Below, piece by piece: positions 1-8,386 of a DNA stretch of 64,000 nt; positions within the stretch are counted from its first letter, which is position 1, and every line of letters begins with the position of its first letter. A program made the position numbers and the translations under genes. Origin of the DNA: Dehalococcoidales bacterium (lineage in GTDB: Bacteria > Chloroflexota > Dehalococcoidia > Dehalococcoidales > Fen-1064); the NCBI GenBank assembly GCA_020342155.1, contig CP070842.1, positions 456,623 through 520,622 of the forward strand. Reading direction: 5' to 3'. The notes under the pieces were generated by a model. The model did not search any database and was not told the DNA's origin. It worked only from the letters and a program-made list of their open reading frames with translations.

Positions 1-58
1 TATACACATCGCTGGATAAACATCCCGATGCTCGTCTAGTAGATAAACGTTCCTTTTT
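1..58. repeat. Left arm of a 58-bp perfect inverted repeat
   Basis: These bases are the exact reverse complement of 3419–3476. The left arm touches the window edge, so the repeat may be longer. Identity stops sharply on the inner side. The two genes between the arms converge, so each arm lies upstream of one of them. No transposase lies between the arms. Confidence 0.9.
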
Positions 59-104
59 CCACTTTGACTTTTCACGTTCTCGGTGCTATCCTTTGCACAC
101 GATA
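52..104 (+). promoter_or_regulatory. Shared-family promoter, copy A (upstream of the LRR lipoprotein)
   Basis: The -35 is TTGACT (64–69), the spacer is 17 bp, and the -10 is TATCCT (87–92), placing the transcription start near 99, about 43 bases before the LRR start codon. The spacer and flanks closely match four other upstream regions in this window (14995–15047, 16503–16553, 16817–16870, 17183–17225). The conservation exceeds what sigma-70 recognition alone needs. Confidence 0.7.
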
Positions 105-141
105 TGTCCACTCCACCTGAAATTAAATGAGGAGGTGGGTG

Positions 142-936
142 ATGTATCGCAGTATCATTTTCGCTCTGTTAGTCATTCTCTTATTATGTGGTACTCTAGT
201 AGCATGTGGCCCCAAAGAAATCACTCTCACCGACCCTAATCTTGAGGCAGCCATAAGGGAAGCCATTGATAAACCTGAAGGTGCTATTCTTACTTCTGAC
301 CTTAAAGGACTAACCTCTCTTGACGTTTCGGGAAGAAGTATCAACGACCTCAACGGATTAGAACATTGCACCAATCTCACTAACCTCTCCCTTTGGTGGA
401 ACCAGATAAGCGACATTTCACCGCTGGCTGCACTGACCAACCTGACCACCCTCTACCTTTGGGATAACCAGATAAGCGACATTTCACCACTAGCTTCCTT
501 AACTAACCTGACTCAACTCTTGTTTGGCGAAAACCAGATAAGCGACATCTCACCACTGGCTTCATTAACCAACCTGACTCAACTCTTGCTTGGCGAAAAC
601 CAGATAAGTGACATCTCGCCACTGGCTTCACTAACTAACCTGACTGCGCTCGGGCTTGACGAAAATCAGATAAGCGACATCTCACCACTGGCTTCATTAA
701 CCAACCTGACCGAACTCGCGCTTGGGGAAAACCAGATAAGCGACATCTCACCACTGGCTTCATTAACCAACCTGACTCAGCTCGCGCTTAATGAAAACCA
801 GATAGGTGACATCTCACCACTAACTTCATTGACTAACCTGATTGTGCTATACATTTCTGGTAATCCCCTCAATGAGACCTCAATAAGTATCTATATTCCT
901 CAGCTTGAAGAAAGAGGAGTAGAGGTTGAGCGGTGA
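142..936 (+). CDS. Leucine-rich-repeat lipoprotein (internalin-like)
   Basis: This is a predicted surface lipoprotein. The N-terminus has a hydrophobic stretch ending in LVACG, a lipobox whose cysteine would be lipidated. From about residue 55 it consists of LRRs, including seven 22-residue units with the core NQISDISPL, as in the SDS22/internalin type. The start at 142 is chosen over the in-frame ATG at 127 because GGAGGTG (131–137) is correctly spaced from it. LRR domains usually bind proteins; the partner here is unknown. It sits just inside the left inverted repeat and behind a shared-family promoter. Confidence 0.85.
   Translation: MYRSIIFALLVILLLCGTLVACGPKEITLTDPNLEAAIREAIDKPEGAILTSDLKGLTSLDVSGRSINDLNGLEHCTNLTNLSLWWNQISDISPLAALTNLTTLYLWDNQISDISPLASLTNLTQLLFGENQISDISPLASLTNLTQLLLGENQISDISPLASLTNLTALGLDENQISDISPLASLTNLTELALGENQISDISPLASLTNLTQLALNENQIGDISPLTSLTNLIVLYISGNPLNETSISIYIPQLEERGVEVER
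400..861 (+). repeat. Seven tandem 66-bp coding repeats in the LRR gene
   Basis: Seven consecutive 66-bp units each encode one LRR beginning NQI(S/G)DIS. The central units (roughly 466–795) are almost identical at DNA level, including synonymous positions. That suggests recent slippage, unequal crossover or gene conversion, so copy number may vary between strains. Confidence 0.85.
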
Positions 937-1155
937 TATCCTATTCAATTGTTAAGGTGCTACTGCATATATAAAAACGGTCCTTTGAAATATTATTGTC
1001 TCAGGTCCAACACTTAGGCACAGAAATCAGCGGACCTTTCTATAAAGCGGCGACAAACCGTCTAGAAAATGCGAGAGCAGCGTAACAAAATACTAAAGTG
1101 TTGGATCGACTACGTTTCCAGACGAATTCTGCTAGCTCATGCGATTTCAATCCGC

Positions 1156-3192
1156 CTACCGGACAACAACCCGTACTCTGCCAATGTTCTGGATTCGCGC
1201 GAATCTGGTTTGAAAGTCGCCCTGCCGATGCGAAGCGACCCGCAATGCCGGAAAGTATGTACCGGGGTCTGAGAAGGCATAGGTTGTCTTGAATGTCATG
1301 CGAGTAAACGAAGAGTTAGTATAGTCAAACTTCTCTCTGAGCGGATAGTCGCCAGCACCCTCGAAGTCCCAGTGAGCAGCTACTACCGTACCAGCACCCG
1401 GCGGCACTTCGATCATGGCGGTAAACTCGACGGTTTCGCCAACCGCGACATCTGCTCGTTCATTGTCATTCACTTTTACAGTAACTACCGGCTGGATGCC
1501 CTTACGCTCCGCAGCTGTTGGCGGTACTATCACCTGGCCATCTACTACCTTATAGGTAGTGCTCTCAGGTGGTGCCAATCCTTTCTCGACCCAGTCACTC
1601 AGGTCACGCAGTGCTTGTTGCAGGACACCCATGTAATTGATGATGCGGGTTGTAATTACGGGTCGGGGATCACCCGGACCAACCCACGGTCCCGTATGCA
1701 TGGCATTGTCGACGAAATAGAGCCTGTATTGGTCGTCGAGACGCTGTCCCAGTTTTTCCTGTACAAGATTACGGTACCAGTCCGCTTGCCAGGGGTAAGC
1801 GGCCTCGTCCATAAGGCACTGGACCACGATTATTTTCCCTGCAAACCGACCGTTCTGTATGGAGCCGGTGCCACCCCCGAAGCGCGGACCTATCAATGGA
1901 CGCTGAGGGTATATCGGTTGGCCGGCTGCTTTGAACTGGTCCCAGACGTAGAAGTCAGGTGAAGGGACCTGGTGGCGGTGATATGTCTGGGAGGCAAGAT
2001 ACACCGAGTTATCGACCATCACCTCGTCGCCGGCCTTGATGCTTTTTAGAGCCTGGAAGTGCTCCTCGCCGAACCCGATCGTCAGCATGTCGTTCATCAC
2101 TCCGGAAATATAGAAAACGTGCCCTGCGGCCCCACCGCTCTTTAAGATAATAGTGATTCCCTGGAGATTACCCTCCGGTATACTCTCTAGCTGGATAGCC
2201 GCCGGCATCTCCTCCTGGCTGTCAGCAAGTCTCGCCGGCATCGATATCTGCAAACCCATTGCGGCAGCTTCCTTTGACATCACCACTTTACTGATGGTCG
2301 TATTGTGCTGGATACGGGTACGCAGGAGGGACTCGGGAGGATTAGCGCCGAGATAGCCCGGAACCGTCCAGAAGTCATTGAAATAATCGGGGTCATACTT
2401 CATCATATTGTCAAAGAACATGGAGAAGACACCCGTGTAGCCACGTGCGATTCTTTCGAAGTTGAACCATGCCCGTGGCGGAAACCCCATGCGGGTGACC
2501 TCGGCAAGCGCTTCACACTCTTCAATATTCAATCCGGCATACACGTCTCCGCTGCCACCTGGCTCCAGTGCGTCAACTATGGTGGGAAACTTGTCGCGCA
2601 GAATTCTTATGGCATGGGCCTGCACCGTGAACAAGCTGGGAAGACCAATGCCTGTTCCGTGAACGAATGGCACCGCGCCGTCCCAGACACCGGGGCTGTT
2701 CTCCATACAAGCCATGGTCTTAAAGGCCCCGCCGCTACCACCGTAAACATAACCATAAGGACGGTGCGCGCCGTACATCTCTGCGGCCATCACCCGTGAG
2801 TATTTGGCCACCGCGGTGCTGGCCCGATAGCCGGGGATGGTAGGATCATCGCCAGGGAACATGACCGTCCGACCTTGGTTAGACTCCACGAGGTAAGCGC
2901 CGCTGTCTATGGCGGAGGGAAGCGTATCAGGTATCATCATACCTTGCATTGCAGGCCTAAGTGCAGCAGTCTCTATACCCGAAACCGCCATGAGTGGTTG
3001 GAAGAACCGTCCCTCGTAGCGTTCAGGTGGCGGAAAGTAGAAGGAGAACCGACAATCAGTGTCTTTGAACCCGCCATGTATATAACGACAGCCAACCGGC
3101 TCGACTCGCCACTCGTCGATGTCCACATACGGCTTATCATACAGCGAATCCCTTGACCCGGCAGGTCCACCCTTCGCGCTCATCTCATCCAT
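1156..3192 (-). CDS. Large alpha/beta-hydrolase-like protein with C-terminal PKD-like domain
   Basis: The 678-residue product has a nucleophile-elbow motif GGSGGA near residue 150, as in serine alpha/beta hydrolases, and HTGPW near residue 500 that could carry the catalytic histidine. The last ~110 residues (TVKVNDNERADVAVGETVEF onward, with a WDFEG motif) resemble an Ig/PKD-like beta-sandwich. No signal peptide is evident. The ATG at 3192 is preferred because AAAGGAG lies 7 bases before it; the longer frame opens with TTG at 3210 on top of that site. The substrate is not recognisable; esterase or tannase-like activity is only a guess. Confidence 0.65.
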   Translation of the reverse strand: MDEMSAKGGPAGSRDSLYDKPYVDIDEWRVEPVGCRYIHGGFKDTDCRFSFYFPPPERYEGRFFQPLMAVSGIETAALRPAMQGMMIPDTLPSAIDSGAYLVESNQGRTVMFPGDDPTIPGYRASTAVAKYSRVMAAEMYGAHRPYGYVYGGSGGAFKTMACMENSPGVWDGAVPFVHGTGIGLPSLFTVQAHAIRILRDKFPTIVDALEPGGSGDVYAGLNIEECEALAEVTRMGFPPRAWFNFERIARGYTGVFSMFFDNMMKYDPDYFNDFWTVPGYLGANPPESLLRTRIQHNTTISKVVMSKEAAAMGLQISMPARLADSQEEMPAAIQLESIPEGNLQGITIILKSGGAAGHVFYISGVMNDMLTIGFGEEHFQALKSIKAGDEVMVDNSVYLASQTYHRHQVPSPDFYVWDQFKAAGQPIYPQRPLIGPRFGGGTGSIQNGRFAGKIIVVQCLMDEAAYPWQADWYRNLVQEKLGQRLDDQYRLYFVDNAMHTGPWVGPGDPRPVITTRIINYMGVLQQALRDLSDWVEKGLAPPESTTYKVVDGQVIVPPTAAERKGIQPVVTVKVNDNERADVAVGETVEFTAMIEVPPGAGTVVAAHWDFEGAGDYPLREKFDYTNSSFTRMTFKTTYAFSDPGTYFPALRVASHRQGDFQTRFARIQNIGRVRVVVR

Positions 3193-3638
3193 TCCATTTC
3201 TCCTTTTCAATATAACTGATTAAATAAGTCTAAAACATGTGAAATTTCACCGATTACGCTGTACGATTGCTGCACAACAAACTGTATAACAGGCTCGTTA
3301 ACACTGGTGTCTTTGTAAAATGTTACTCTCGAATACATTGAGCTATTTTAGCATACTTATTTGTTTTTAGCGTGCAAATGCCTTTTCATATAGGTAGGTG
3401 TGTGCTGTGGGCTTGCGAAAAAAGGAACGTTTATCTACTAGACGAGCATCGGGATGTTTATCCAGCGATGTGTATAAATATTTGATTCCGTTTGACTTTC
3501 CTATAAGATGATAGAGTGAGAAAGGAAGGCTTTTATTACTTGCCGGGACCTCGAAACAGCCATCGGGACGTCTTCTTACAGTCCTTTCTGACTAGTCACA
3601 ACAAAATCTTGGTTATTACCCAAACTTGATTAATTAAT
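3193..3638. other. Intergenic region with the right inverted-repeat arm
   Basis: This 446-bp AT-rich stretch holds the 5' leader of the hydrolase gene and the right inverted-repeat arm (3419–3476). No coding frame, tRNA or clear terminator is seen. No convincing -35/-10 pair was found for the hydrolase. Confidence 0.6.
3419..3476. repeat. Right arm of the 58-bp perfect inverted repeat
   Basis: Exact reverse complement of positions 1–58. On its inner side the match ends at the run of A residues near 3418, just where copy A of the shared promoter begins in the left arm. The promoter itself is therefore not duplicated here. Confidence 0.9.
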
Positions 3639-4733
3639 TCAACTCACTTGTTTCTCCGCGAAATCGCCAGCCCATAGTATCTTATATTTTTCTCCCTGGT
3701 ATGCCTTAACCATCAGTACTACCCATAGAACGAAGCCTAAGATACAAATGATAACACGGAAAAAGCCACCAAAGACAGGCATCCAAGATAAAACGGTACC
3801 GGCTACAGAAAGTACACCAAAAACAACTATTGACTGCAGCGCATGGAAACGGATGAATTTACTATCCTTCTCCAAAATAAAGAATATTATTCCTGTTATC
3901 CACCCAACAACGTAACAAAGTACGCCGGCAACATTTGGCTCAATTCCTACGCTTGTTTTTTCTTTTACTTGGTTCATTACCTCTGGTCCTACTATTGGTT
4001 TTTCACCTTCCTCGTCTGCTAATACAGGTACCTCAGGGGGTTTTGAGGGTACAGCACGCCTCCCTCTCACTGCAAGGTAAATCATCAATATGCTAATAAA
4101 TAGTCCCACTGTCCCCGCAACAAGAAGTCCCACACCAACCCCAAATAGCAGGGGGATCTTTGCCCCGAATACTATATCTATATCAACACCGGCAGACCCA
4201 TCATCATTCATAAGCACTAGCGAATAGCTACCTGCTTCAAGCTCCCACTCAAGAACCTGAGTTCCGGCACCATGAGCTGATTCGGTCCAGAAGGTTTGTG
4301 AAGTGGGGGCTACGGGCACCATATTTCCGGGGTGATTGCGATAATCAACGCTAAGGGGGTATATGTGAAATCTTGTCATTTCATCATATTCAACGCTGTC
4401 TAAATAGGTATTAATGTCTGACTCTCTGGCTACTCCTATGAATATCTGATTAGAGGGTTCATTGTTTGAGCCTTCTACCTTAAAGGTGACCAGATCGCCC
4501 AAATCCCATCCCCATCCCCAATCCCATGCCACATCTACATCGATATCAGCGGGTCCGGTAACAATGGCATAGGAATCCTTCTCAATCTGAATGGTCCTTG
4601 TGGTATAATACCCTTCGCTATCTTTAATCGTATTATCCGCCCAGAGTAATGCCCCTCCGCCCATTAGTAGACTAATTGATATCAGTAGTCCGATGATTCC
4701 GAGAATCAGGAGTATTATTCTTCCTACACTCAT
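3639..4733 (-). CDS. Membrane protein with C-terminal DUF4870 domain
   Basis: The 364-residue protein has an N-terminal transmembrane segment (about 5–30), an extracytoplasmic region of ~160 residues rich in Trp, Asp and beta-type sequence, a second membrane segment (about 195–222), a short linker, and a C-terminal block of three hydrophobic segments typical of DUF4870 (FIRFHALQS signature). AGGAGG lies just before the ATG. DUF4870/Tic20-like domains are membrane modules of unknown function. The gene is a monocistron with its own promoter at 4833–4861. Confidence 0.75.
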   Translation of the reverse strand: MSVGRIILLILGIIGLLISISLLMGGGALLWADNTIKDSEGYYTTRTIQIEKDSYAIVTGPADIDVDVAWDWGWGWDLGDLVTFKVEGSNNEPSNQIFIGVARESDINTYLDSVEYDEMTRFHIYPLSVDYRNHPGNMVPVAPTSQTFWTESAHGAGTQVLEWELEAGSYSLVLMNDDGSAGVDIDIVFGAKIPLLFGVGVGLLVAGTVGLFISILMIYLAVRGRRAVPSKPPEVPVLADEEGEKPIVGPEVMNQVKEKTSVGIEPNVAGVLCYVVGWITGIIFFILEKDSKFIRFHALQSIVVFGVLSVAGTVLSWMPVFGGFFRVIICILGFVLWVVLMVKAYQGEKYKILWAGDFAEKQVS

Positions 4734-4832
4734 AGGGAAACCTCCTAGTTGATCTCTATTATTTATCAGGATTCTATATCTGGTACTTCGGGCATACCGT
4801 GTCGAATGCCCCTGTGCTGAATCGGTGACCTC

Positions 4833-4861
4833 AGTCTAGAGGTAAACCCTGGTGGTGTCAA
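4833..4861 (-). promoter_or_regulatory. Sigma-70-type promoter for the DUF4870 gene
   Basis: On the minus strand a TTGACA -35 (4861–4856) is followed by a 17-bp spacer and a TAGACT -10 (4838–4833). This would give a leader of about 95 bases before the start at 4733. Confidence 0.5.
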
Positions 4862-5070
4862 ACTGCACGAGGTCTCACCTCAGTTGTAGATAATCACCGT
4901 ATGGCGAAACAAACAAAGGGTTCTTTTTCTAGGGTCTTGCAGGGGGATGGGGCCCTTGCTGGCGAAATTCTGTATCCTGTACGGTAATTCCTAAAGCACA
5001 AGACAGATCTGTTAGTGCTGGGAGCTCTGGTCTCTAAAATGGTATGATAAACCAAGGAGACCTGAATACA

Positions 5071-5760
5071 ATGACAAAGCAAGCACAGGTAATAGTGTTT
5101 ATCCCGCATCCTGACGATGCCGAATCTCGCATGGCCGGTACGGTGGCCCGCTGGGCACGTGAAGGGAAGGATATCATCTACGCGGTCTGTACCAATGGTG
5201 ATAAGGGTACCAGTGACCCTGACATGGAGCCAGAAGAACTGGCCAAAGTCCGGGAGAAGGAACAGCTGGCTGCTGCCGAAGTATTAGGGGTAAGAGAAGT
5301 GGAGTTTCTGCGTTATCCAGACCAGACACTGGAGGACACACCTGAGTTGCGAAAAGATATGGTGCGTTTGATAAGGAAATATCGACTCGAGACGGTGGTG
5401 ACTGTTGACCCTTACCGGGGGTATCTTGACCACAGAGACCACCGAATGACGGCACAAGTGACGCTGGATGCTGTCTATCCGTATGCTGCGAGCACTCACT
5501 CTTATCCTGATTTACTCGAACAGGGTCTGCAACCTCACAGGATAAAAGAGGTGCTGTTCTGCGGTACGTCAGACCCGAATTATTACATCGATATTACTGA
5601 CACTATAGATATTAAGATTGCCGCCTTGCGTTGCCACAAGAGTCAGGTAGGGGACAGGCCTGAGATGTCTGAACGGATGAAACAGCGGGCCAGGATGTCA
5701 GCCGAAGGGCAGGACTATGAGCTGGCCGAGGCTTTTCACCGGGAAGTGATGCAATGGTAG
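5071..5760 (+). CDS. PIG-L/LmbE family deacetylase
   Basis: A 229-residue member of the zinc-dependent N-acetyl sugar deacetylase family (LmbE, MshB, BshB, PIG-L). The PHPDDAE motif at residues 12–18 and HRDHR at 121–125 supply the expected zinc ligands (H13, D16, H124). The ATG at 5071 follows AAGGAG; the longer frame from 5044 starts upstream of that site. The substrate is probably an N-acetylglucosaminyl compound but cannot be read from sequence. A decayed copy of codons 17–37 lies at 10083–10145. A good terminator follows the gene. Confidence 0.88.
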   Translation: MTKQAQVIVFIPHPDDAESRMAGTVARWAREGKDIIYAVCTNGDKGTSDPDMEPEELAKVREKEQLAAAEVLGVREVEFLRYPDQTLEDTPELRKDMVRLIRKYRLETVVTVDPYRGYLDHRDHRMTAQVTLDAVYPYAASTHSYPDLLEQGLQPHRIKEVLFCGTSDPNYYIDITDTIDIKIAALRCHKSQVGDRPEMSERMKQRARMSAEGQDYELAEAFHREVMQW

Positions 5761-5820
5761 CTCTTGGAGGGGTATGGTGGTCTCCACCGGGGAAAGGGGA
5801 TCACTATTAGCGTAGAGTTT

Positions 5821-5854
5821 AAGAGAGGATGTCCAGCCCTCTCTTTTCTTTTTC
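5821..5854 (+). terminator. Intrinsic terminator after the PIG-L deacetylase
   Basis: An 8-bp stem AAGAGAGG/CCTCTCTT with a 9-base loop is followed by TTCTTTTT. Confidence 0.8.
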
Positions 5855-5869
5855 GCGGGGGCTTGTTAT

Positions 5870-5897
5870 CCCCCTCTCCTTGATTAAGGAGAGGGGG
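5870..5897. repeat. Strong 12-bp-stem hairpin
   Basis: CCCCCTCTCCTT pairs perfectly with AAGGAGAGGGGG around a GATT loop. There is no T-tract on either side, so it is not a classical terminator. It resembles one of the hairpins inside the large intergenic repeats at 18.7 and 61.2 kb. Confidence 0.7.
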
Positions 5898-5933
5898 GAG
5901 GAAAAAGAAAAGATTTTACTTTTAAGCTCGAAC

Positions 5934-6222
5934 GAGCAGTCATAAGCATCTCACTAGGATAATTGTCTTAATAATATTCGCTCTCGCTTCTGAACCCATT
6001 GTCCCCACAGGTCATAAAATCACTCGTATATTACCCCGAATGTACGGCAATTTGAAACATTCCTGACCCCTGAATTCAAATGTTTAGACATTTCAGGCAG
6101 GTCAAGTTTAGCCGCATAGTTACCAACCCTAAGTCAGCAGACCCTTCTCTAAATTCTGGACAAGTAGGATAATCTCAGGTAACAAACCTGACTAAAGTAC
6201 CATTACTTTACTATTACACAGG
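5934..6222 (+). repeat. Duplicated ~290-bp leader, copy 1
   Basis: It aligns collinearly with 8019–8304. Strongly conserved blocks include GAGCAGTCATAAGCATCTCA, GTCATAAAATCACTCGTATA, a CGAATGT..CG.CAATTTG..A block, and CTGACTAA near the 3' end. It ends about 60 bases before the start of the first gene of the locus. The two copies probably carry common promoter and regulator sites or a structured leader RNA. Confidence 0.8.
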
Positions 6223-6279
6223 ACATATACATAAGTACTGCTTTTAGATGAGAATTTCTATTCACAAGGAGAGGTTATC

Positions 6280-6576
6280 GTGACAGGAGATGGAATGGAA
6301 TCAACCACAGCAATTCATGAAGAACTGGACCAGGTTGTCGCCCAAGTAGAGCTAGAGGACTACCTTGCAATAGCATCCCGGGTCATGGAGATATACGAGA
6401 TGTTTGATAAGGCTGATGCTGTAGGGCCGGATTACGGTCAAGGTTATCAAGATGGATTCTGGGCAGCGCGTAAGCTCGATGCTGAATATCAGCTGGCTAA
6501 AATGGAATCTGTAAAAGAGAAAATCTCGCTTTTTTTAAAAAAGGAGCGATACCGGATACTATCTGGGCAGAACTGA
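6280..6576 (+). CDS. Small acidic protein of the archaellum-type locus (Y-G-GF-RKL motif)
   Basis: No family is recognised for this 98-residue, helical-looking soluble protein. A segment with Y52, G55, G59-F60 and R64-K65-L66 recurs with identical spacing in the next gene's product (Y16, G19, G23-F24, R28-K29-L30). Translation starts at GTG, supported by AAGGAGAG 7 bases upstream. It is first in the series after leader copy 1 and probably co-transcribed with the next three genes. Confidence 0.7.
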   Translation: MTGDGMESTTAIHEELDQVVAQVELEDYLAIASRVMEIYEMFDKADAVGPDYGQGYQDGFWAARKLDAEYQLAKMESVKEKISLFLKKERYRILSGQN

Positions 6577-6589
6577 ACGAGATACTACA

Positions 6590-6808
6590 ATGTGGATAAG
6601 TAGTGAAAAATACCATGACGATATCAGTGTCGCCTATACAAAAGGGCTTGAGCAGGGCTTCGAGTTATCACGGAAGTTAAAACAAATTCGTGAGCGAAAT
6701 AAACAAGAGCCTTCTCCACAGCTTGATTTGTATCAAGCGGAAGAAACGTCGCTATTGCTGCAGCAACTGGTTGATATTGCCGAACGTAAAGGGATCAAAT
6801 TGAAATGA
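6590..6808 (+). CDS. Small protein paralogous in motif to the preceding one
   Basis: A 72-residue charged, soluble, helical protein with no recognised family. It shares the Y..G...GF...RKL core with the product of 6280–6576. It starts 13 bases after that gene without a clear Shine-Dalgarno, which suggests translational coupling, and overlaps the next gene by four bases (ATGA). It may be a small structural or regulatory partner of the FlaH-like ATPase downstream; that role is inferred only from position. Confidence 0.65.
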   Translation: MWISSEKYHDDISVAYTKGLEQGFELSRKLKQIRERNKQEPSPQLDLYQAEETSLLLQQLVDIAERKGIKLK

Positions 6809-7065
6809 ACTGGCTAAGAGGTAGTTGTCCCTCGTGCAGAATTGAACATTATGGTTGGGCACTGATGAACTCATGCCATCAACGATGTAGCTTGTGTGGA
6901 GCCCAGCTCATAATTCAAGGAAGCCAGCTTCTTCTCAATGGCGTAGAATTCTCGCACAACCGTAGAACAGACATTGATATAATAGCCGGTCAATCTTACC
7001 TAACGAATAATACATGCGATATTACGCAATTTCGGATTTTATCTAATGCATGGTGTCCGGAATAG
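6805..7065 (+). CDS. Small zinc-ribbon-like protein
   Basis: The 86-residue product has CPSC at residues 8–11 followed by further cysteines near residues 24, 28 and 31 (CHQRCSLC), a pattern that could bind zinc. The C-terminal half has no recognised domain. It overlaps the preceding gene by ATGA, so translation is probably coupled, and lies 61 bases before the FlaH-like gene. Function unknown. Confidence 0.6.
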   Translation: MNWLRGSCPSCRIEHYGWALMNSCHQRCSLCGAQLIIQGSQLLLNGVEFSHNRRTDIDIIAGQSYLTNNTCDITQFRILSNAWCPE

Positions 7066-7126
7066 ATCGGCTAATATAATCAGACCGAGGCATAATCTAT
7101 AAATTCATTGTATTAGGAGAGTTCAT

Positions 7127-7834
7127 ATGGAAGAGATGTCGAGATATATCGGCCTAATATCTACTGGAAATGATGAGCTTGACAAGAAAATGGGGGGAGG
7201 GATACCACCCAACTCCCTTAGCCTGATAGAGGGTCAGCCGGATTCTGGTAAATCTGTCCTGTCACAGCAGATGATATGGGGTTCTCTCAAAAACGGATAC
7301 AAGGTAGCCATCTTCACAACGGAGAACTCCGTAAAGAGCCTCATCACACAGATGAAGAGCCTGAATCTTAGCATCCTAGATCAATACCTACTTTCCAAAC
7401 TACGTATCTATCCAATTGATGCCAAGAAATCAGCAGGTAGCATGAATACTGGATTAATTCCCATAATCCAAAATTGTGCCTTGGAAGGCTTTAACCTGGT
7501 GATTGTTGATTCTATCACTTACTATGCTACCCATATCGGTATTGTTGACCTGATTACCTTTTTCGAGGACATGAAGGCTCTGACCAGTAAAGGAGTGAGT
7601 ATCATGTGCAGCGTTCACTCCTATGCCTTTGATGAGGGTACACTTATCAGAATAGGAGCCATGTGTGATGCTCACCTGAGGCTACGCACTGAGACCATGG
7701 GGACCAAGTTGGCAAAAATGCTGGAAGTAGCCAAGATACGCGGCGCTACTCAGAAAACAGGCAATGTAGTCACGTTTGACGTCGAACCAAATTGGGGCAT
7801 CAAGGTTATACCATATGTTAAGGCGAGAGCCTAG
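7127..7834 (+). CDS. FlaH/ArlH-like KaiC-family ATPase
   Basis: The 235-residue protein is a single RecA/KaiC-type domain with Walker A GQPDSGKS (36–43) and Walker B LVIVDS (124–129), the layout and length of archaellum protein FlaH (ArlH). In archaea FlaH forms a ring at the archaellum motor base and works with the FlaI ATPase and FlaJ membrane platform. TTAGGAGAG precedes the ATG. The two archaellin-like genes 0.9 kb downstream support this over a circadian KaiC or RadA role. FlaI, FlaJ, FlaF/G and the prepilin peptidase are not in this window. Confidence 0.8.
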   Translation: MEEMSRYIGLISTGNDELDKKMGGGIPPNSLSLIEGQPDSGKSVLSQQMIWGSLKNGYKVAIFTTENSVKSLITQMKSLNLSILDQYLLSKLRIYPIDAKKSAGSMNTGLIPIIQNCALEGFNLVIVDSITYYATHIGIVDLITFFEDMKALTSKGVSIMCSVHSYAFDEGTLIRIGAMCDAHLRLRTETMGTKLAKMLEVAKIRGATQKTGNVVTFDVEPNWGIKVIPYVKARA

Positions 7835-8386
7835 AAACAGCTACGCTTCTCTAATGCTTAGATAAGGTATTCACCCTCAGATAGTATATGAACGGTTAGA
7901 TCATGTTGAGAGTGGGAGAAAACTGTAAGACCTGAATTATCATGTGTCAACCTCACTCTAGTTTACTTTCCCCAAATGGTAATCGAACAAAGGAACGTTC
8001 TTGCCTCGAAATTCCAGTGAGCAGTCATAAGCATCTCACTAGATAATTGTCTTATAATATCCGCTCTCACTTCTAAATCCCTTATATCCATGGGTCATAA
8101 AATCACTCGTATATTTCTCCGAATGTGCGACAATTTGGAACATTACTGACACCCACATTCAAATCTTTAGACACTTTGGATGACCCGGATTTATTTACTT
8201 AGCCACCAATATTAAGTCGGAGGACCCTTTTTCCATCTTGGATATGTAGGATAATATCATATAACTATCCTGACTAACGCCCCGTTACTTTTCTACCATG
8301 TGGATTACAAAATAAAGAGATCTTAATCATAAAAGTGCTTTAATATGCTTTAATAGTTGAATTTGTAAATAAGGTGCTGCATAGAT
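7835..8386. other. 552-bp intergenic region within the archaellum-type locus
   Basis: It contains leader copy 2 (8019–8304). The first ~180 bases show no feature I can name. Apart from the leader there is no coding frame, and no convincing terminator follows the FlaH-like gene. Confidence 0.6.
8019..8304 (+). repeat. Duplicated ~290-bp leader, copy 2
   Basis: Diverged direct copy of 5934–6222, with small indels and scattered substitutions. It ends about 80 bases before the HTH gene. Its position before the second half of the locus matches copy 1 before the first half. Confidence 0.8.

Larger units (their letters stand above)
5761..6279. other. 519-bp intergenic region before the archaellum-type locus
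   Basis: It holds the PIG-L terminator (5821–5854), a 12-bp-stem hairpin (5870–5897) and leader copy 1 (5934–6222). No coding frame of note is seen. Confidence 0.7.

Noticed and set aside
400-861. Regular 66-bp repeats that could suggest a CRISPR or satellite array
   Set aside because: The units are contiguous, in frame, and encode leucine-rich repeats; there are no spacers.
1069-3156. Several plus-strand open frames opposite the large hydrolase
   Set aside because: They lie in antisense frames of a full-length, domain-bearing gene, lack ribosome sites and show no family motifs.
5870-5897. Hairpin considered as a terminator for an incoming minus-strand transcript
   Set aside because: Neither side carries a T-tract in the needed orientation, so it is listed only as a hairpin.
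7988-7999. AAAGGAACGTT near the second leader copy, matching the inner end of the 58-bp inverted repeat
   Set aside because: Only about 11 bases match and the flanks do not; chance similarity is likely.
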